The notes: generated by a model from the letters alone, not told the origin. Shown: positions 8,264 through 15,950, numbered from the stretch's first letter. The stretch is 26,975 nt of DNA from Alphaproteobacteria bacterium (GCA_013288575.1 JABDBO010000007.1:1-26975), one strand, 5' to 3'. Translations and numbers: made by a program.

Positions 8264-8293
8264 AATATATTAAATAATAATAGTAACTGTCAA
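8264..8293 (-). promoter_or_regulatory. Sigma-70-type promoter for the unknown two-gene unit
   Basis: On the minus strand: TTGACA (8293-8288, perfect), an 18-base spacer and TATATT (8269-8264, 5/6). The predicted start is near 8257, which leaves a ~15-base leader before the ATG at 8242 and excludes the ATG at 8260. Confidence 0.6.
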
Positions 8294-8434
8294 GAAGAAG
8301 TTAAGAAATGTTAATGATTTTCTGATTTTTAAGAGCGATTGGTAGTGTTTATGTTCTCCGGAACACAAGGATATGTAGCCTAAATATCCCTAAAAAATCA
8401 AGTAGAATCTGACTATCTCATAGGTTGTAAAAAA

Positions 8435-8944
8435 TTAACTTAAACCACTTTCTATTGCTTGTTTAACGCGGTCTGAAAGCGGGCTAGTTGTAGAGTTGAA
8501 ATAGTCTATTAACTCGCCATTTTTATTGACCAGGTATTTGTGGAAATTCCACTTAGGTTTTGTGCCAAAGCCAAGCACAGAGCCAGCCCACTTATAAAAT
8601 GGGTGTGCGTTTTTGCCTACAACATCAACTTTGGCTGCCATTGGAAAGCTAACGGCAAAGCGGGTTTCGCAAAAATTGGCAATTTCAGAATTGCTGCCCG
8701 GTTCTTGTCCGCCAAAATTATTGGCCGGCACACCAATTACAACCAGGCCGCGATTTTTGAATTCATCATAAAGTTGTTGGAGATCTTTATATTGCTTGGT
8801 GAAGCCACATTCTGAGGCGGTATTTACAATAAGCAGGGTTTTGCCCTTAAAATCTGCGAGTGGAAGTTGGCCGCCGGAAATTTTCTCAAATGAGAAATCA
8901 TAGGCAGTTTGGTTGGATGCGGGTTTTTTGGCAAATAATGGCAT
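8435..8944 (-). CDS. Glutathione peroxidase family thiol peroxidase
   Basis: 169 residues, cytoplasmic, thioredoxin fold. Reduces hydrogen peroxide and organic hydroperoxides. The catalytic tetrad is complete: C46 in TASECGFTK, Q80 in NNFGGQEPG, W132 and N133 in PKWNFHKYLV. Position 46 is cysteine, not selenocysteine. C92 in NFCETRF matches the resolving cysteine of bacterial members that use thioredoxin rather than glutathione, so thioredoxin is the likelier reductant (inference). The gene is monocistronic in appearance: its own promoter motif fits exactly in the 35 bases separating it from the gene upstream. No Shine-Dalgarno is visible before the ATG. Confidence 0.94.
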   Translation of the reverse strand: MPLFAKKPASNQTAYDFSFEKISGGQLPLADFKGKTLLIVNTASECGFTKQYKDLQQLYDEFKNRGLVVIGVPANNFGGQEPGSNSEIANFCETRFAVSFPMAAKVDVVGKNAHPFYKWAGSVLGFGTKPKWNFHKYLVNKNGELIDYFNSTTSPLSDRVKQAIESGLS

Positions 8945-8951
8945 AGATCAA

Positions 8952-8979
8952 ATGATAGCTCAAAATGGCTAATTTGCAA
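8952..8979 (-). promoter_or_regulatory. Promoter for gpx, likely leaderless
   Basis: On the minus strand: TTGCAA (8979-8974), a 16-base spacer and TATCAT (8957-8952), seven bases before the ATG at 8944. The same hexamers, the same spacer length and the same distance to the ATG occur in front of lptF (23055-23082), and ATTTTG occupies the same spacer positions in both. Transcription would start at or one base before the ATG. Confidence 0.5.
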
Positions 8980-9618
8980 TTATAAGCGAGAAGGGGCGCA
9001 TCTTAAATTTTGTGCTAAAACCGAATATTTGTGAACATTTGTTGTTTCAAGAATCGCCACTCCTAATTCGTGCAATAATTCTTTTGCTTCAGATAATTTT
9101 CTCCGAAATGCTTCAGTGTTATCATCAAGTTTCTGGTAAGCGGCAATTGAGTCCGCTAGTTTTCTATAAGCTGAAGATAATCCATTTGCCGTTCCTTGTA
9201 ACCCAAGCTCACGCGATAAATCTTCAAGCTTAGGGCGAAATGCTGCTTCGCGCCGGCCTTTTAGTGTTTTCCCCAGCTCTTCTAGATTCGCGGTAATTTC
9301 TGAGATTGAACGTTTAGGCTTTGCTGTAACTTGTGAAACTTTTAGCGAATCTACTTGCGGCCCTGGCACAGATGCTGCCAATGTACTGCGATCTATTTGG
9401 AGTATTTTGCAAAGTTCGGTTACTACCCTAGTAATAGCTTTTTCAGGAGTTGCTATTATTGTTCCGAATTTTGTAATTACAGTGCTGCCTGAAGTTACTA
9501 ATAAATTAACATTATAACCTGTCTCAAGCTGGTCTATTTGACAAAAAACTCCCATGCCAGAATTGGTACATTGGTCAATTAAATTCCCTATTGGCGTATC
9601 TTCCAGAACAAGCAGCAT
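8980..9618 (-). CDS. Unknown 212-aa protein divergent from fliD
   Basis: Not recognised. Residues 1-75 look like a compact alpha/beta domain (MLLVLEDTPIGNLIDQC, then QLETGYNVNLLVTSGSTV). Residues about 75-100 form a linker, and residues 100-195 are strongly helical and charged, probably coiled coil (SEITANLEELGKTLKG, KLADSIAAYQKLDD, EAFRRKLSEAKELLHELG). No signal peptide or membrane helix. It is transcribed away from fliD with 142 bases between the two starts, so a flagellar link is possible but only positional. No Shine-Dalgarno precedes the ATG at 9618. TTG at other positions was not preferred because this ATG sits right after a possible -10. Confidence 0.62.
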   Translation of the reverse strand: MLLVLEDTPIGNLIDQCTNSGMGVFCQIDQLETGYNVNLLVTSGSTVITKFGTIIATPEKAITRVVTELCKILQIDRSTLAASVPGPQVDSLKVSQVTAKPKRSISEITANLEELGKTLKGRREAAFRPKLEDLSRELGLQGTANGLSSAYRKLADSIAAYQKLDDNTEAFRRKLSEAKELLHELGVAILETTNVHKYSVLAQNLRCAPSRL

Positions 9619-9623
9619 AATGT

Positions 9624-9653
9624 TTTATAACATAAATTAACATTTTCCCGCAA
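9624..9653 (-). promoter_or_regulatory. Weak promoter candidate for the 212-aa protein
   Basis: On the minus strand: TTGCGG (9653-9648, 4/6), an 18-base spacer and TATAAA (9629-9624, 5/6), five bases before the ATG at 9618. If used it would give a leaderless transcript. The region is AT-rich, so chance matches are easy. Confidence 0.28.
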
Positions 9654-9707
9654 TCGCTTTATTAATTATATATTAACCATTCTAAGCCATAATAAATTAA
9701 GTTTTTC

Positions 9708-9720
9708 GGCGAAATTCGCC
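9708..9720. promoter_or_regulatory. Perfect palindrome upstream of fliD, possible operator
   Basis: GGCGAA-A-TTCGCC, a 6+1+6 perfect inverted repeat, about 15 bases before the -24 element of the sigma-54-like promoter and 40 bases before the fliD ATG. It stands out as GC-containing within AT-rich surroundings. It could bind a dimeric regulator serving fliD or the divergent gene; the protein is unknown. Confidence 0.4.
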
Positions 9721-9733
9721 TGAAATGCCAAGT

Positions 9734-9749
9734 AGGCACGGAAATTGCA
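9734..9749 (+). promoter_or_regulatory. Sigma-54-like promoter motif before fliD
   Basis: AGGCACGGAAATTGCA matches the sigma-54 consensus TGGCACG-N4-TTGCW except at the first base, with GG at 9735-9736 and GC at 9747-9748 exactly ten bases apart. Sigma-54 control of late flagellar genes is known in alphaproteobacteria such as Caulobacter. Difficulty: initiation about 12 bases after GC would fall at 9760, next to the ATG at 9761, leaving the good Shine-Dalgarno (9749-9754) outside the transcript. Confidence 0.45.
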
Positions 9750-9760
9750 AGGAGCCAGGT

Positions 9761-12208
9761 ATGGTAACATCTATTAGTTTGGGTAATTTCTCCACTGTAA
9801 ACGGCAAAAATGTCTTGGCCGGGTCGCAATCTGGTATCGATACTACTAGCTTAATCAATGCTTTAGCTGCTGCTAAAGCCCAACCAGCTACCAATGACCA
9901 AACCAAAATTACTGCTAATCAGGCACAAGTTACTGCCTACAATCAGCTAAAAACCCTTCTTACTAATTTACAAAATAGTCTAGATGGCTTGCGCAACCCT
10001 AATGGTGTAACTACTAGTGGCGCGACCGATGTGTTTGATGCGCGTGATCCGTTCGTTTCAATCACCGGTGGGCTTACGGCTTCTGATTATGTTGGTGTCC
10101 AAACCTCAAATGGTGCTCCAATCGGCAATTACACAATTCAGGTTGACCATCTTGCTACAGCCGAAAGTTTGCAAAGCGGAACTTTTACAAGCCGCAGCAC
10201 TTCGATTGTCAATGCTTCGCCTAGTAATACAGCCGGTACCTTTGCTGCCGGAACATTCACCATCAACGGTATAAATGTCACCCTAAATCAGGGCAATAGC
10301 TTAAACGACGTGGCTGCAGCTATCAACTCAGTTTCTAGCCAAAGTAACGTTACAGCTAGCATTGTTGCTTTATCAGGCAATAGCTATGAATTGGTTTTGA
10401 CAGGAACTAAAACCGGTGCCGCCAATGCGATTAAAATCAGCGATCCGAACGGTGTATTACCAACTGTTGGAACTCCACCTGCTAATACTACAACTGATCC
10501 GGTGAATTTGCCAGCAGGCCAAACTATGTTTGGCGTTAAACAAGGTGCAGGTGACGCGCAATTTGAATTTAATGATCAGACAATTTCGCGTTCGACAAAT
10601 ACTATTACTGACCTTTTAGATAACACGACTATTTCATTATATGCGCCAACAAATGGGCAGACAGTTTCACTTTCAATTGATAAAGATGATAAAAGTATTG
10701 CCACTGCAATTGGCAGTTTTGTTGATTCTTATAATGCAATACGTACATTCATCGCGCAGCAACAACAACGTAATGCCAGCGGCAACTTAGTTTCAGGCGC
10801 GGTATTGAGCAATGATCCGACATTAAACACTATTGCCAATAGTTTATCGGCAATGATATCTGGGCAACTTTCGATTGCTATTCCATCTGCTTATTCTTCA
10901 GGCCAAACTAATGCGCCGGTAAGGCTTGGTGATCTTGGCTTGACACTTACCGATCAGCCTAAGGGCACTACTACTGATTCTTCCGGCAATACTGTTAACA
11001 CGCCGGAAGTGGATAATATTATTTCGCTCGATCCATCAACTTTAAGCACTAATCTGGATAGTTATTTTGACCAAGTAAGACAGCTTTTTGAGTTTTCATT
11101 TACGGCATCTACTTCAAACATAAATATTTATAGCCGTGATAATACTGTTGCTAACAGCAATTTCAGCATAGCGGTTGATACATCACAGCCAGTTGGGCAG
11201 CAGGCAAAAATCACCAGTATTGATAGTAATGGTTTGGTTACGGCAATTCCTCTGCAGTATAGCACCACTACTACAATGCAATCTTCGCCATTTGGCGATG
11301 CTAATACAAATTCTATAGTTGGAGCATCTGGTAGCAATACGCCAGGCATGTTTTCTGCCGGAACCATTAATTTAAACGGCGTTACGGTCACCTTGAATGA
11401 AGGCGATACATTGCAGGATGTGGTTAATGATATCAATAATACCGTGGGAACTGGTATTACTGCTTCAATCGCTAGCAGTGGTAGCAGCTTTATGCTTTCG
11501 CTCATCGGAACAGCACAAGGTACGAATGGTATCAATATAACAAGTGATAATACTAATGCGACCAGCCTTTTAAGCACGACAAAATCCAACAGCTTTATCA
11601 GCGGCATGCCAAATACTGATTTGGCTAAATTTACCGTTGGCTATTCTGGCAATGGCAATGAAACTATAACCAGATCTAGTGGTATTAATACTAAAGACTT
11701 TGCGCTTTCAATCGACACTACTAGACCCGCAGGCAGTCAGGCGCAGATCACGCAAATTTTTGGTGCGACTTTGGTTACACCGATTAATATGAATTATAAT
11801 TCACAAGGCGGTTCTACGCTTATTACCGGTAATTCTGGTACGCCATTTGCAGGCTTGCAGATGCTTTATACGGGAACTGGCCAAGACAATATCAATATTG
11901 CTATTAATCAAGGCACTGCCGATCAGATGTTCAATAATTTGAACTCAATACTTAATGGTGTAGCAACTTCACGCGCGCCCGTTATTCCGACCGGTAATGG
12001 AACAGTAGATGGAGTTATAACCAATCTGACTAGCCAAGATACTGATTTGCAGAACCAGATTGGTATTATAAATACGCAAGTCAGTACTTATAAAACTCAG
12101 TTACAGACTAAATTTGCAAATATGGAAGCGGCAATTGGCGCTGCTAACCAATTATTACAATTGCTCCAAGCACAAGATAATGCGGCATTAGTGAACTCAG
12201 GTCACTAG
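9761..12208 (+). CDS. fliD: Flagellar hook-associated protein 2 (filament cap), unusually long
   Basis: 815 residues from the ATG at 9761, chosen because AAGGAG lies six bases upstream; the in-frame ATG at 9725 has no such site. FliD caps the growing filament outside the cell and folds incoming flagellin. Seen: the N-terminal FliD domain with SGIDTTSLINALAAAKAQP and a helical segment to about residue 80; a flagellin hook IN-type motif at about 155-235 (AGTFTINGINVTLNQGNSLN); FliD C-domain start around 300-350 (IGSFVDSYNAIRTFIAQQQQ); and a C-terminal amphipathic coil (about 735-805). Between about 465 and 690 lie extra modules: a second hook IN motif (about 528-607) flanked by two copies of a segment with pattern 'F-x-I-x-VDT-x2-P-x-G-x-QA-x-IT'. 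Typical FliD proteins have 450-700 residues. No other flagellar gene is in the window. Codon use (many ACT, GCT, AAT) differs from its neighbours. Confidence 0.9.
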   Translation: MVTSISLGNFSTVNGKNVLAGSQSGIDTTSLINALAAAKAQPATNDQTKITANQAQVTAYNQLKTLLTNLQNSLDGLRNPNGVTTSGATDVFDARDPFVSITGGLTASDYVGVQTSNGAPIGNYTIQVDHLATAESLQSGTFTSRSTSIVNASPSNTAGTFAAGTFTINGINVTLNQGNSLNDVAAAINSVSSQSNVTASIVALSGNSYELVLTGTKTGAANAIKISDPNGVLPTVGTPPANTTTDPVNLPAGQTMFGVKQGAGDAQFEFNDQTISRSTNTITDLLDNTTISLYAPTNGQTVSLSIDKDDKSIATAIGSFVDSYNAIRTFIAQQQQRNASGNLVSGAVLSNDPTLNTIANSLSAMISGQLSIAIPSAYSSGQTNAPVRLGDLGLTLTDQPKGTTTDSSGNTVNTPEVDNIISLDPSTLSTNLDSYFDQVRQLFEFSFTASTSNINIYSRDNTVANSNFSIAVDTSQPVGQQAKITSIDSNGLVTAIPLQYSTTTTMQSSPFGDANTNSIVGASGSNTPGMFSAGTINLNGVTVTLNEGDTLQDVVNDINNTVGTGITASIASSGSSFMLSLIGTAQGTNGINITSDNTNATSLLSTTKSNSFISGMPNTDLAKFTVGYSGNGNETITRSSGINTKDFALSIDTTRPAGSQAQITQIFGATLVTPINMNYNSQGGSTLITGNSGTPFAGLQMLYTGTGQDNINIAINQGTADQMFNNLNSILNGVATSRAPVIPTGNGTVDGVITNLTSQDTDLQNQIGIINTQVSTYKTQLQTKFANMEAAIGAANQLLQLLQAQDNAALVNSGH

Positions 12209-12217
12209 TAATTAAGA

Positions 12218-13546
12218 TTACTTTCCCGCAAGTGTTAAACCCGTTATCAACAATGTCGGTGCATTGATGGAATATTTCATTTCCAGGTCATTTGCCGGGG
12301 TCATATTTTTAAACATATCGAGCAAATTTCCCGCTAATGTTACTTCACTTACCGGATAGGCAAGTTCACCGTTCTCAACCCAAAAACCGCTGGCACCTTG
12401 TGAATAATCACCATTAGTATAATTAATGCCCATGCCAAAAGTTTCGGTAACATAAAAACCGCTTTTGATATCTTTTAGTATTTCGGCCACTGTCAGTTTG
12501 CCATTTTCCATGTAGAGATTTGTATTAGAAGGCGAGGATGGGCCGGCACTTCCACGGCTGGCGCGGCCATTAGTGGTGAGTTTTAACTGGTTGGCGGAAC
12601 GCACATCCAAAAGCCAAGATTTCAAAACTCCATTTTCGATTAACTTCAATTTGCTGATTTTCACGCCTTCGCCATCAAACGGTTTTGAAGCTTGGCCGCG
12701 TTTGATATGTGGGTCATCAATTATGTTAATTGAGGTGGCGAATAACTCTTCACCCATTTTATTTTTTAGAAAGCTGGTTCCACGCGCAACGGATGATCCA
12801 TTAATGCCAGTAGCGAAATCGGAAAGCAGGCTGCGTGAAACGCGAGGGTCATAAACCACGGCAAATCTTCCGCTGCTAACTTTATGAGGATTCAGTTTTT
12901 TGAGCACTCGTTCGGCAGCGGATTTGCCGATTTTTTCTGCATCTTCAAGATCAGCCATATAGCGTGCTGATGAGTAATCATAATCACGCTGCATATCTGT
13001 ACCGCTGCCGGCAAGAACGCGAACTGAAAGGCTGCAGCGCGAAGAATTGTGGTTTTTTATGAAGCCGTCACTAGTAGCAAGCGTATTAGTATAACTTACG
13101 AAACTGGCGTCACCACCTTCTGAATTGGTAATACCTTTTTCTTTAAGGGCTGAGTCTTCAACTTTATGGGCAAGTTCCGTCAAAGTTTTTTCTGAAGGTT
13201 CCTTATCATCGAAAACTTCCAAATCAATTTCGCCTTTGAAAAGCAAATTTTTCGGAGCAAGGGTGGCAAATTCATCAACGGGCGCGAGTTTTGCCATATC
13301 AACTGCGCGTTCTGCCAGTTTATCAGCATCAGAAAATTTGGAAGAAGAAATTATGGCTGAGCGCTGGCCGATAAAAACGCGCAATCCAAAGCCAGCGCTT
13401 TCAGCACGTTGGATTTCTTCCAATTTACCATTGCGGCAGGTAACCGAAATATCCGAACTTTCGCCAAGCATGACTTCGGCAGCGGTTGCGCCATAGGTTT
13501 TGCATTTTTCCAGAAGTTTTAATGCAAAGTCATTTGTGTTTGGCAT
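12218..13546 (-). CDS. pmbA: PmbA/TldE-type subunit of the TldD/TldE metalloprotease
   Basis: 442 residues, the usual size. PmbA (TldE) pairs with TldD to form a cytoplasmic protease that, in E. coli, processes microcin B17 precursor and degrades CcdA antitoxin; the metal-binding HEXXXH is in TldD, and indeed none is seen here. Family features: the N-terminal VTCRNGKLEEIQRAES-like strand, GFGLRVFIGQRSAIIS, VYDPRVSRSLL, the central GRASRGSAGPSSPSNTNLYM and the C-terminal GFYVTETFGMGIN followed by GDYSQGASGFWVENGE. The start shares one base with the stop of mrcA (TAATG), so translation is probably coupled. No tldD in the window. Convergent with fliD, nine bases apart. Confidence 0.93.
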   Translation of the reverse strand: MPNTNDFALKLLEKCKTYGATAAEVMLGESSDISVTCRNGKLEEIQRAESAGFGLRVFIGQRSAIISSSKFSDADKLAERAVDMAKLAPVDEFATLAPKNLLFKGEIDLEVFDDKEPSEKTLTELAHKVEDSALKEKGITNSEGGDASFVSYTNTLATSDGFIKNHNSSRCSLSVRVLAGSGTDMQRDYDYSSARYMADLEDAEKIGKSAAERVLKKLNPHKVSSGRFAVVYDPRVSRSLLSDFATGINGSSVARGTSFLKNKMGEELFATSINIIDDPHIKRGQASKPFDGEGVKISKLKLIENGVLKSWLLDVRSANQLKLTTNGRASRGSAGPSSPSNTNLYMENGKLTVAEILKDIKSGFYVTETFGMGINYTNGDYSQGASGFWVENGELAYPVSEVTLAGNLLDMFKNMTPANDLEMKYSINAPTLLITGLTLAGK

Positions 13547-15549
13547 TAATATCCCCCATTTTCGTTTTGCTGTTGAGGTTGATCTCCATAACCTGAAGCG
13601 GCCGGGTTTTCTTCCGGTTTAGGTGGCGCGTTATTATCGCCGGTAATACTATTCCAGAAATCTGAAACGCCAGAGGTTATGCCGCTGCCAAAACCATAGC
13701 CGATTGGAATTGATTTAACCGGAGTTTGGCTTAAAGCCGGGCGCATGAATTCAGCCCAGATACGTGCAGGGATTGAGCCGCCGGTGACCTTTTTCATTTC
13801 AGCATTATCATCATTGCCAACCCAGACGCCGGTTACGAGTTGTGGAGTGAAGCCGATGAACCAGGCATCATGAAAATCTTGGCTGGTGCCGGTTTTGCCG
13901 GCAACGTCGCGGCCAATTGCGGCTGAGCGCGCAGTGCCGCTTTTCACAACCTGCATCATGAGATCATTCATTTTGTGTACAGCATCTTCATCAATCACGC
14001 GACGCTCTGGTGTTGGTTCGTGCTGGTAAAGCACCTGGCCGCTTTGAGTTCCTATTTCTTCAATTGTGTAAGGCACAACTGCATAGCCGTTATTGGCAAT
14101 ATGCGCAAAAGCGGTGGTGAGTTCAAGCAGATTAACTTCGGATGAACCGAGCGCTAAACTTGGAACTGCCGCCAGTTGTGATTTTATGCCCATTTGTTTG
14201 GCGATGAAGACGATGTTATCAATGCCAACTTCATGCGCCAGGTGGGCGGCTGCCAAATTGTAGGAATGCGCAAATGCTTCACGCAAAGTTACAGTTCCGT
14301 GCGGGTGGCCATCAAAGTTTTTCGGCGTCCAGCTGCCGATGGAAAATGGCGTATCTTCAATCATATCATCCGGTGATTTGCCGTAAAGCATGGCAGCGGT
14401 GTAAACAAATAATTTGAATGATGAGCCGGGCTGGCGTTCTGCTTGAGTTGCGCGGTTGAACTGGCTTTGCGCATAATCAGCCCCGCCGATAATGGCCAAA
14501 ACTGCGCCGTCTGGCTTCATCACAACCATTGCGGCTTGATGAGCGTTTTGCTTATCGCCATATTCCAAAATATTTTTGCTGACCGTGCGTTCAGCAAGTT
14601 CCTGCAGATCAGGGCGGAAAGTGGTTTTGACAATTAAACTTTCCGGTGCTTTGCCAACATAATCTTGCACCTGGTCAACGACAAAATCAGTATAATATTT
14701 TGTGCTTGGGTTGTTGGCCTGAACATGAATTTCAGTGCCAGTGCGGAGTGCGCGATTCATTTGGTTTTTGGTGATTTTGTCATCATCAACCATGTTCAAG
14801 AGAACTTGTTCAGTGCGGTCAGCCGAAGCTTTTGGGTTATTGGTTGGTGCATAAGCGCTTGGTGCTTTAAGCAAACCTGCGATCATCGCTGATTCATAGA
14901 GATTGAGTTTTTTGACCGATTTATTGAAATAACGGCGTGACGCTGCATCAACCCCGTAAACGCCACTGCCAAGATAAACGCGGTTTAGGTACATGGTGAT
15001 GATCTGCTGCTTGGAGAATTTATGCTCAAGCCAAATGGCCAGCATTGCTTCCTGCACTTTGCGTTTGATTTTGCGTTCAGGTTTTAAGAAAACGTTTTTG
15101 GCAAGCTGCTGAGTAATTGTGGAGCCACCTTGTTTTAAGCCGCCGTGAATGATGTTCATTGCCATTGCCCGCGCCATGCCGCGAATATCTAAACCCCAAT
15201 GGTCAAAGAAACGGCGGTCTTCCGTGGCAACCACGGCATCAATCAGGTTTTTTGGCAGATCTTTATATTGGACGAATTCGGTGAAATAATCGCCATAAGT
15301 ATTCACCGGATTTCCCTGATAATCCAAAATCATGATACTTTGCTGGAGTTTATCATCATATAATTTGTCAATATCTGGCAGGTCATGGCCGTAAATCAGC
15401 ACCAAGAAAAAGCCAATGATGAAGCAGATGGCGGCGAATCCAGCGATGATTTTTAAAGCAATCCGAGTTTTACGCAGGCGCTTTGGGCCGGATTTTTTCT
15501 TCGGCTTAGTTGGGCGATAGGATGGTTTTTCAGGCGTTAGTTTGGCCAT
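13546..15549 (-). CDS. mrcA: Penicillin-binding protein 1A (bifunctional transglycosylase/transpeptidase)
   Basis: 667 residues. Polymerises and cross-links peptidoglycan at the inner membrane's outer face. A basic N-terminal tail precedes one membrane helix (about 30-52). The transglycosylase domain shows catalytic E110 in ATEDRRFFDHWG, then GGSTITQQLAKNVFL and the KRKVQEAMLAIWLEHKFSK segment. The transpeptidase domain has S376-S-F-K379 (SxxK, with the acylated serine), S429-Y-N431 and K552-T-G-T555. The C-terminus is a Gly/Pro/Asn/Gln-rich tail. It is somewhat shorter than E. coli PBP1A (850), lacking a long inserted OB-type domain, as in several alphaproteobacteria. It is upstream of pmbA in one unit, joined by TAATG, and divergent from cyaY across an 83-base gap filled by an octamer hairpin repeat. 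Confidence 0.94.
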   Translation of the reverse strand: MAKLTPEKPSYRPTKPKKKSGPKRLRKTRIALKIIAGFAAICFIIGFFLVLIYGHDLPDIDKLYDDKLQQSIMILDYQGNPVNTYGDYFTEFVQYKDLPKNLIDAVVATEDRRFFDHWGLDIRGMARAMAMNIIHGGLKQGGSTITQQLAKNVFLKPERKIKRKVQEAMLAIWLEHKFSKQQIITMYLNRVYLGSGVYGVDAASRRYFNKSVKKLNLYESAMIAGLLKAPSAYAPTNNPKASADRTEQVLLNMVDDDKITKNQMNRALRTGTEIHVQANNPSTKYYTDFVVDQVQDYVGKAPESLIVKTTFRPDLQELAERTVSKNILEYGDKQNAHQAAMVVMKPDGAVLAIIGGADYAQSQFNRATQAERQPGSSFKLFVYTAAMLYGKSPDDMIEDTPFSIGSWTPKNFDGHPHGTVTLREAFAHSYNLAAAHLAHEVGIDNIVFIAKQMGIKSQLAAVPSLALGSSEVNLLELTTAFAHIANNGYAVVPYTIEEIGTQSGQVLYQHEPTPERRVIDEDAVHKMNDLMMQVVKSGTARSAAIGRDVAGKTGTSQDFHDAWFIGFTPQLVTGVWVGNDDNAEMKKVTGGSIPARIWAEFMRPALSQTPVKSIPIGYGFGSGITSGVSDFWNSITGDNNAPPKPEENPAASGYGDQPQQQNENGGY

Positions 15550-15561
15550 TACTTGAAAGGG

Positions 15562-15625
15562 GGTTGCATGGTTGCGTAATTACGTGGTTATATGTCAAAC
15601 TATGTAACCATGCAACCACGTAACC
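15562..15625. repeat. Octamer repeats arranged as an inverted-repeat hairpin
   Basis: The right arm has three head-to-tail octamers, ATGTAACC, ATGCAACC and ACGTAACC (15602-15625). The left arm has four units that are the reverse complement of the same pattern: GGTTGCAT, GGTTGCGT, AATTACGT and GGTTATAT (15562-15593). All fit RYGYAACC or its complement with few changes. A loop of about eight bases separates the arms. It fills most of the 83-base gap between the divergent mrcA and cyaY starts. Confidence 0.8.
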
Positions 15626-15632
15626 AATAACT

Positions 15633-15950
15633 ATGGAAGAAAACGAATATCATCAAAAGGCAGACCCGAAAATGCATGAACTGCTCGAATTCTGCGAAGA
15701 ATTGGAAGAGCAATATGATGTGGAGGCTGAGTTGGAAGAAGGGGTTTTAAATTTGAAAATGCCTGATGGGCGGCAATATGTGATAAATAAGCACACACCG
15801 AGCCGGCAGATTTGGGTTTCATCACCATATTCAGGAGCCGGATATTTTGAATGGAATGGCGCTAACTGGGCACCAAAACGTGCAGCTGCGGCACAGGGAA
15901 AAGATTTATCAAGTTTTATTAAAGAAGAAGTTAAAAAGCACCTTGACTAA
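15633..15950 (+). CDS. cyaY: Frataxin-like iron donor CyaY
   Basis: 105 residues, the family length. CyaY binds iron and modulates Fe-S cluster assembly by the IscS/IscU machinery in the cytoplasm. Visible: the acidic first helix (HELLEFCEELEEQYDVEAEL) that carries the iron-binding ridge, then the beta-sheet core GVLNLKMPDGRQYVINKHTP and the strongly conserved RQIWVSSPYSGAGYFEWNG, and a closing helix (SSFIKEEVKKHLD). The ATG at 15633 has no clear Shine-Dalgarno and lies seven bases after an octamer repeat. It stands alone here, without isc genes. Confidence 0.92.
   Translation: MEENEYHQKADPKMHELLEFCEELEEQYDVEAELEEGVLNLKMPDGRQYVINKHTPSRQIWVSSPYSGAGYFEWNGANWAPKRAAAAQGKDLSSFIKEEVKKHLD

Noticed and set aside
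8343..8390. Small inverted repeats TGTTC/GAACA (8352-8365) and GGATAT/ATATCC (8369-8389) downstream of gpx
   Set aside because: Neither is followed by a U-run in the direction of gpx transcription, and the stems are only five or six bases long; chance in AT-rich DNA is likely.
10017..11607. Several open frames inside fliD on both strands (for example 11128-11607 minus)
   Set aside because: They overlap a well-recognised FliD reading frame and are side effects of its Thr/Asn/Ser-rich codon use.
12205..12225. GTAAT-TAAG-ATTAC hairpin between fliD and pmbA as a terminator
   Set aside because: Five AT-rich pairs with no U-run; too weak to call.
15578..15598. TTGACA on the minus strand (15598-15593) as an mrcA -35
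   Set aside because: The bases at the right spacing for a -10 read GCAACC, part of the octamer repeat, and do not resemble TATAAT.
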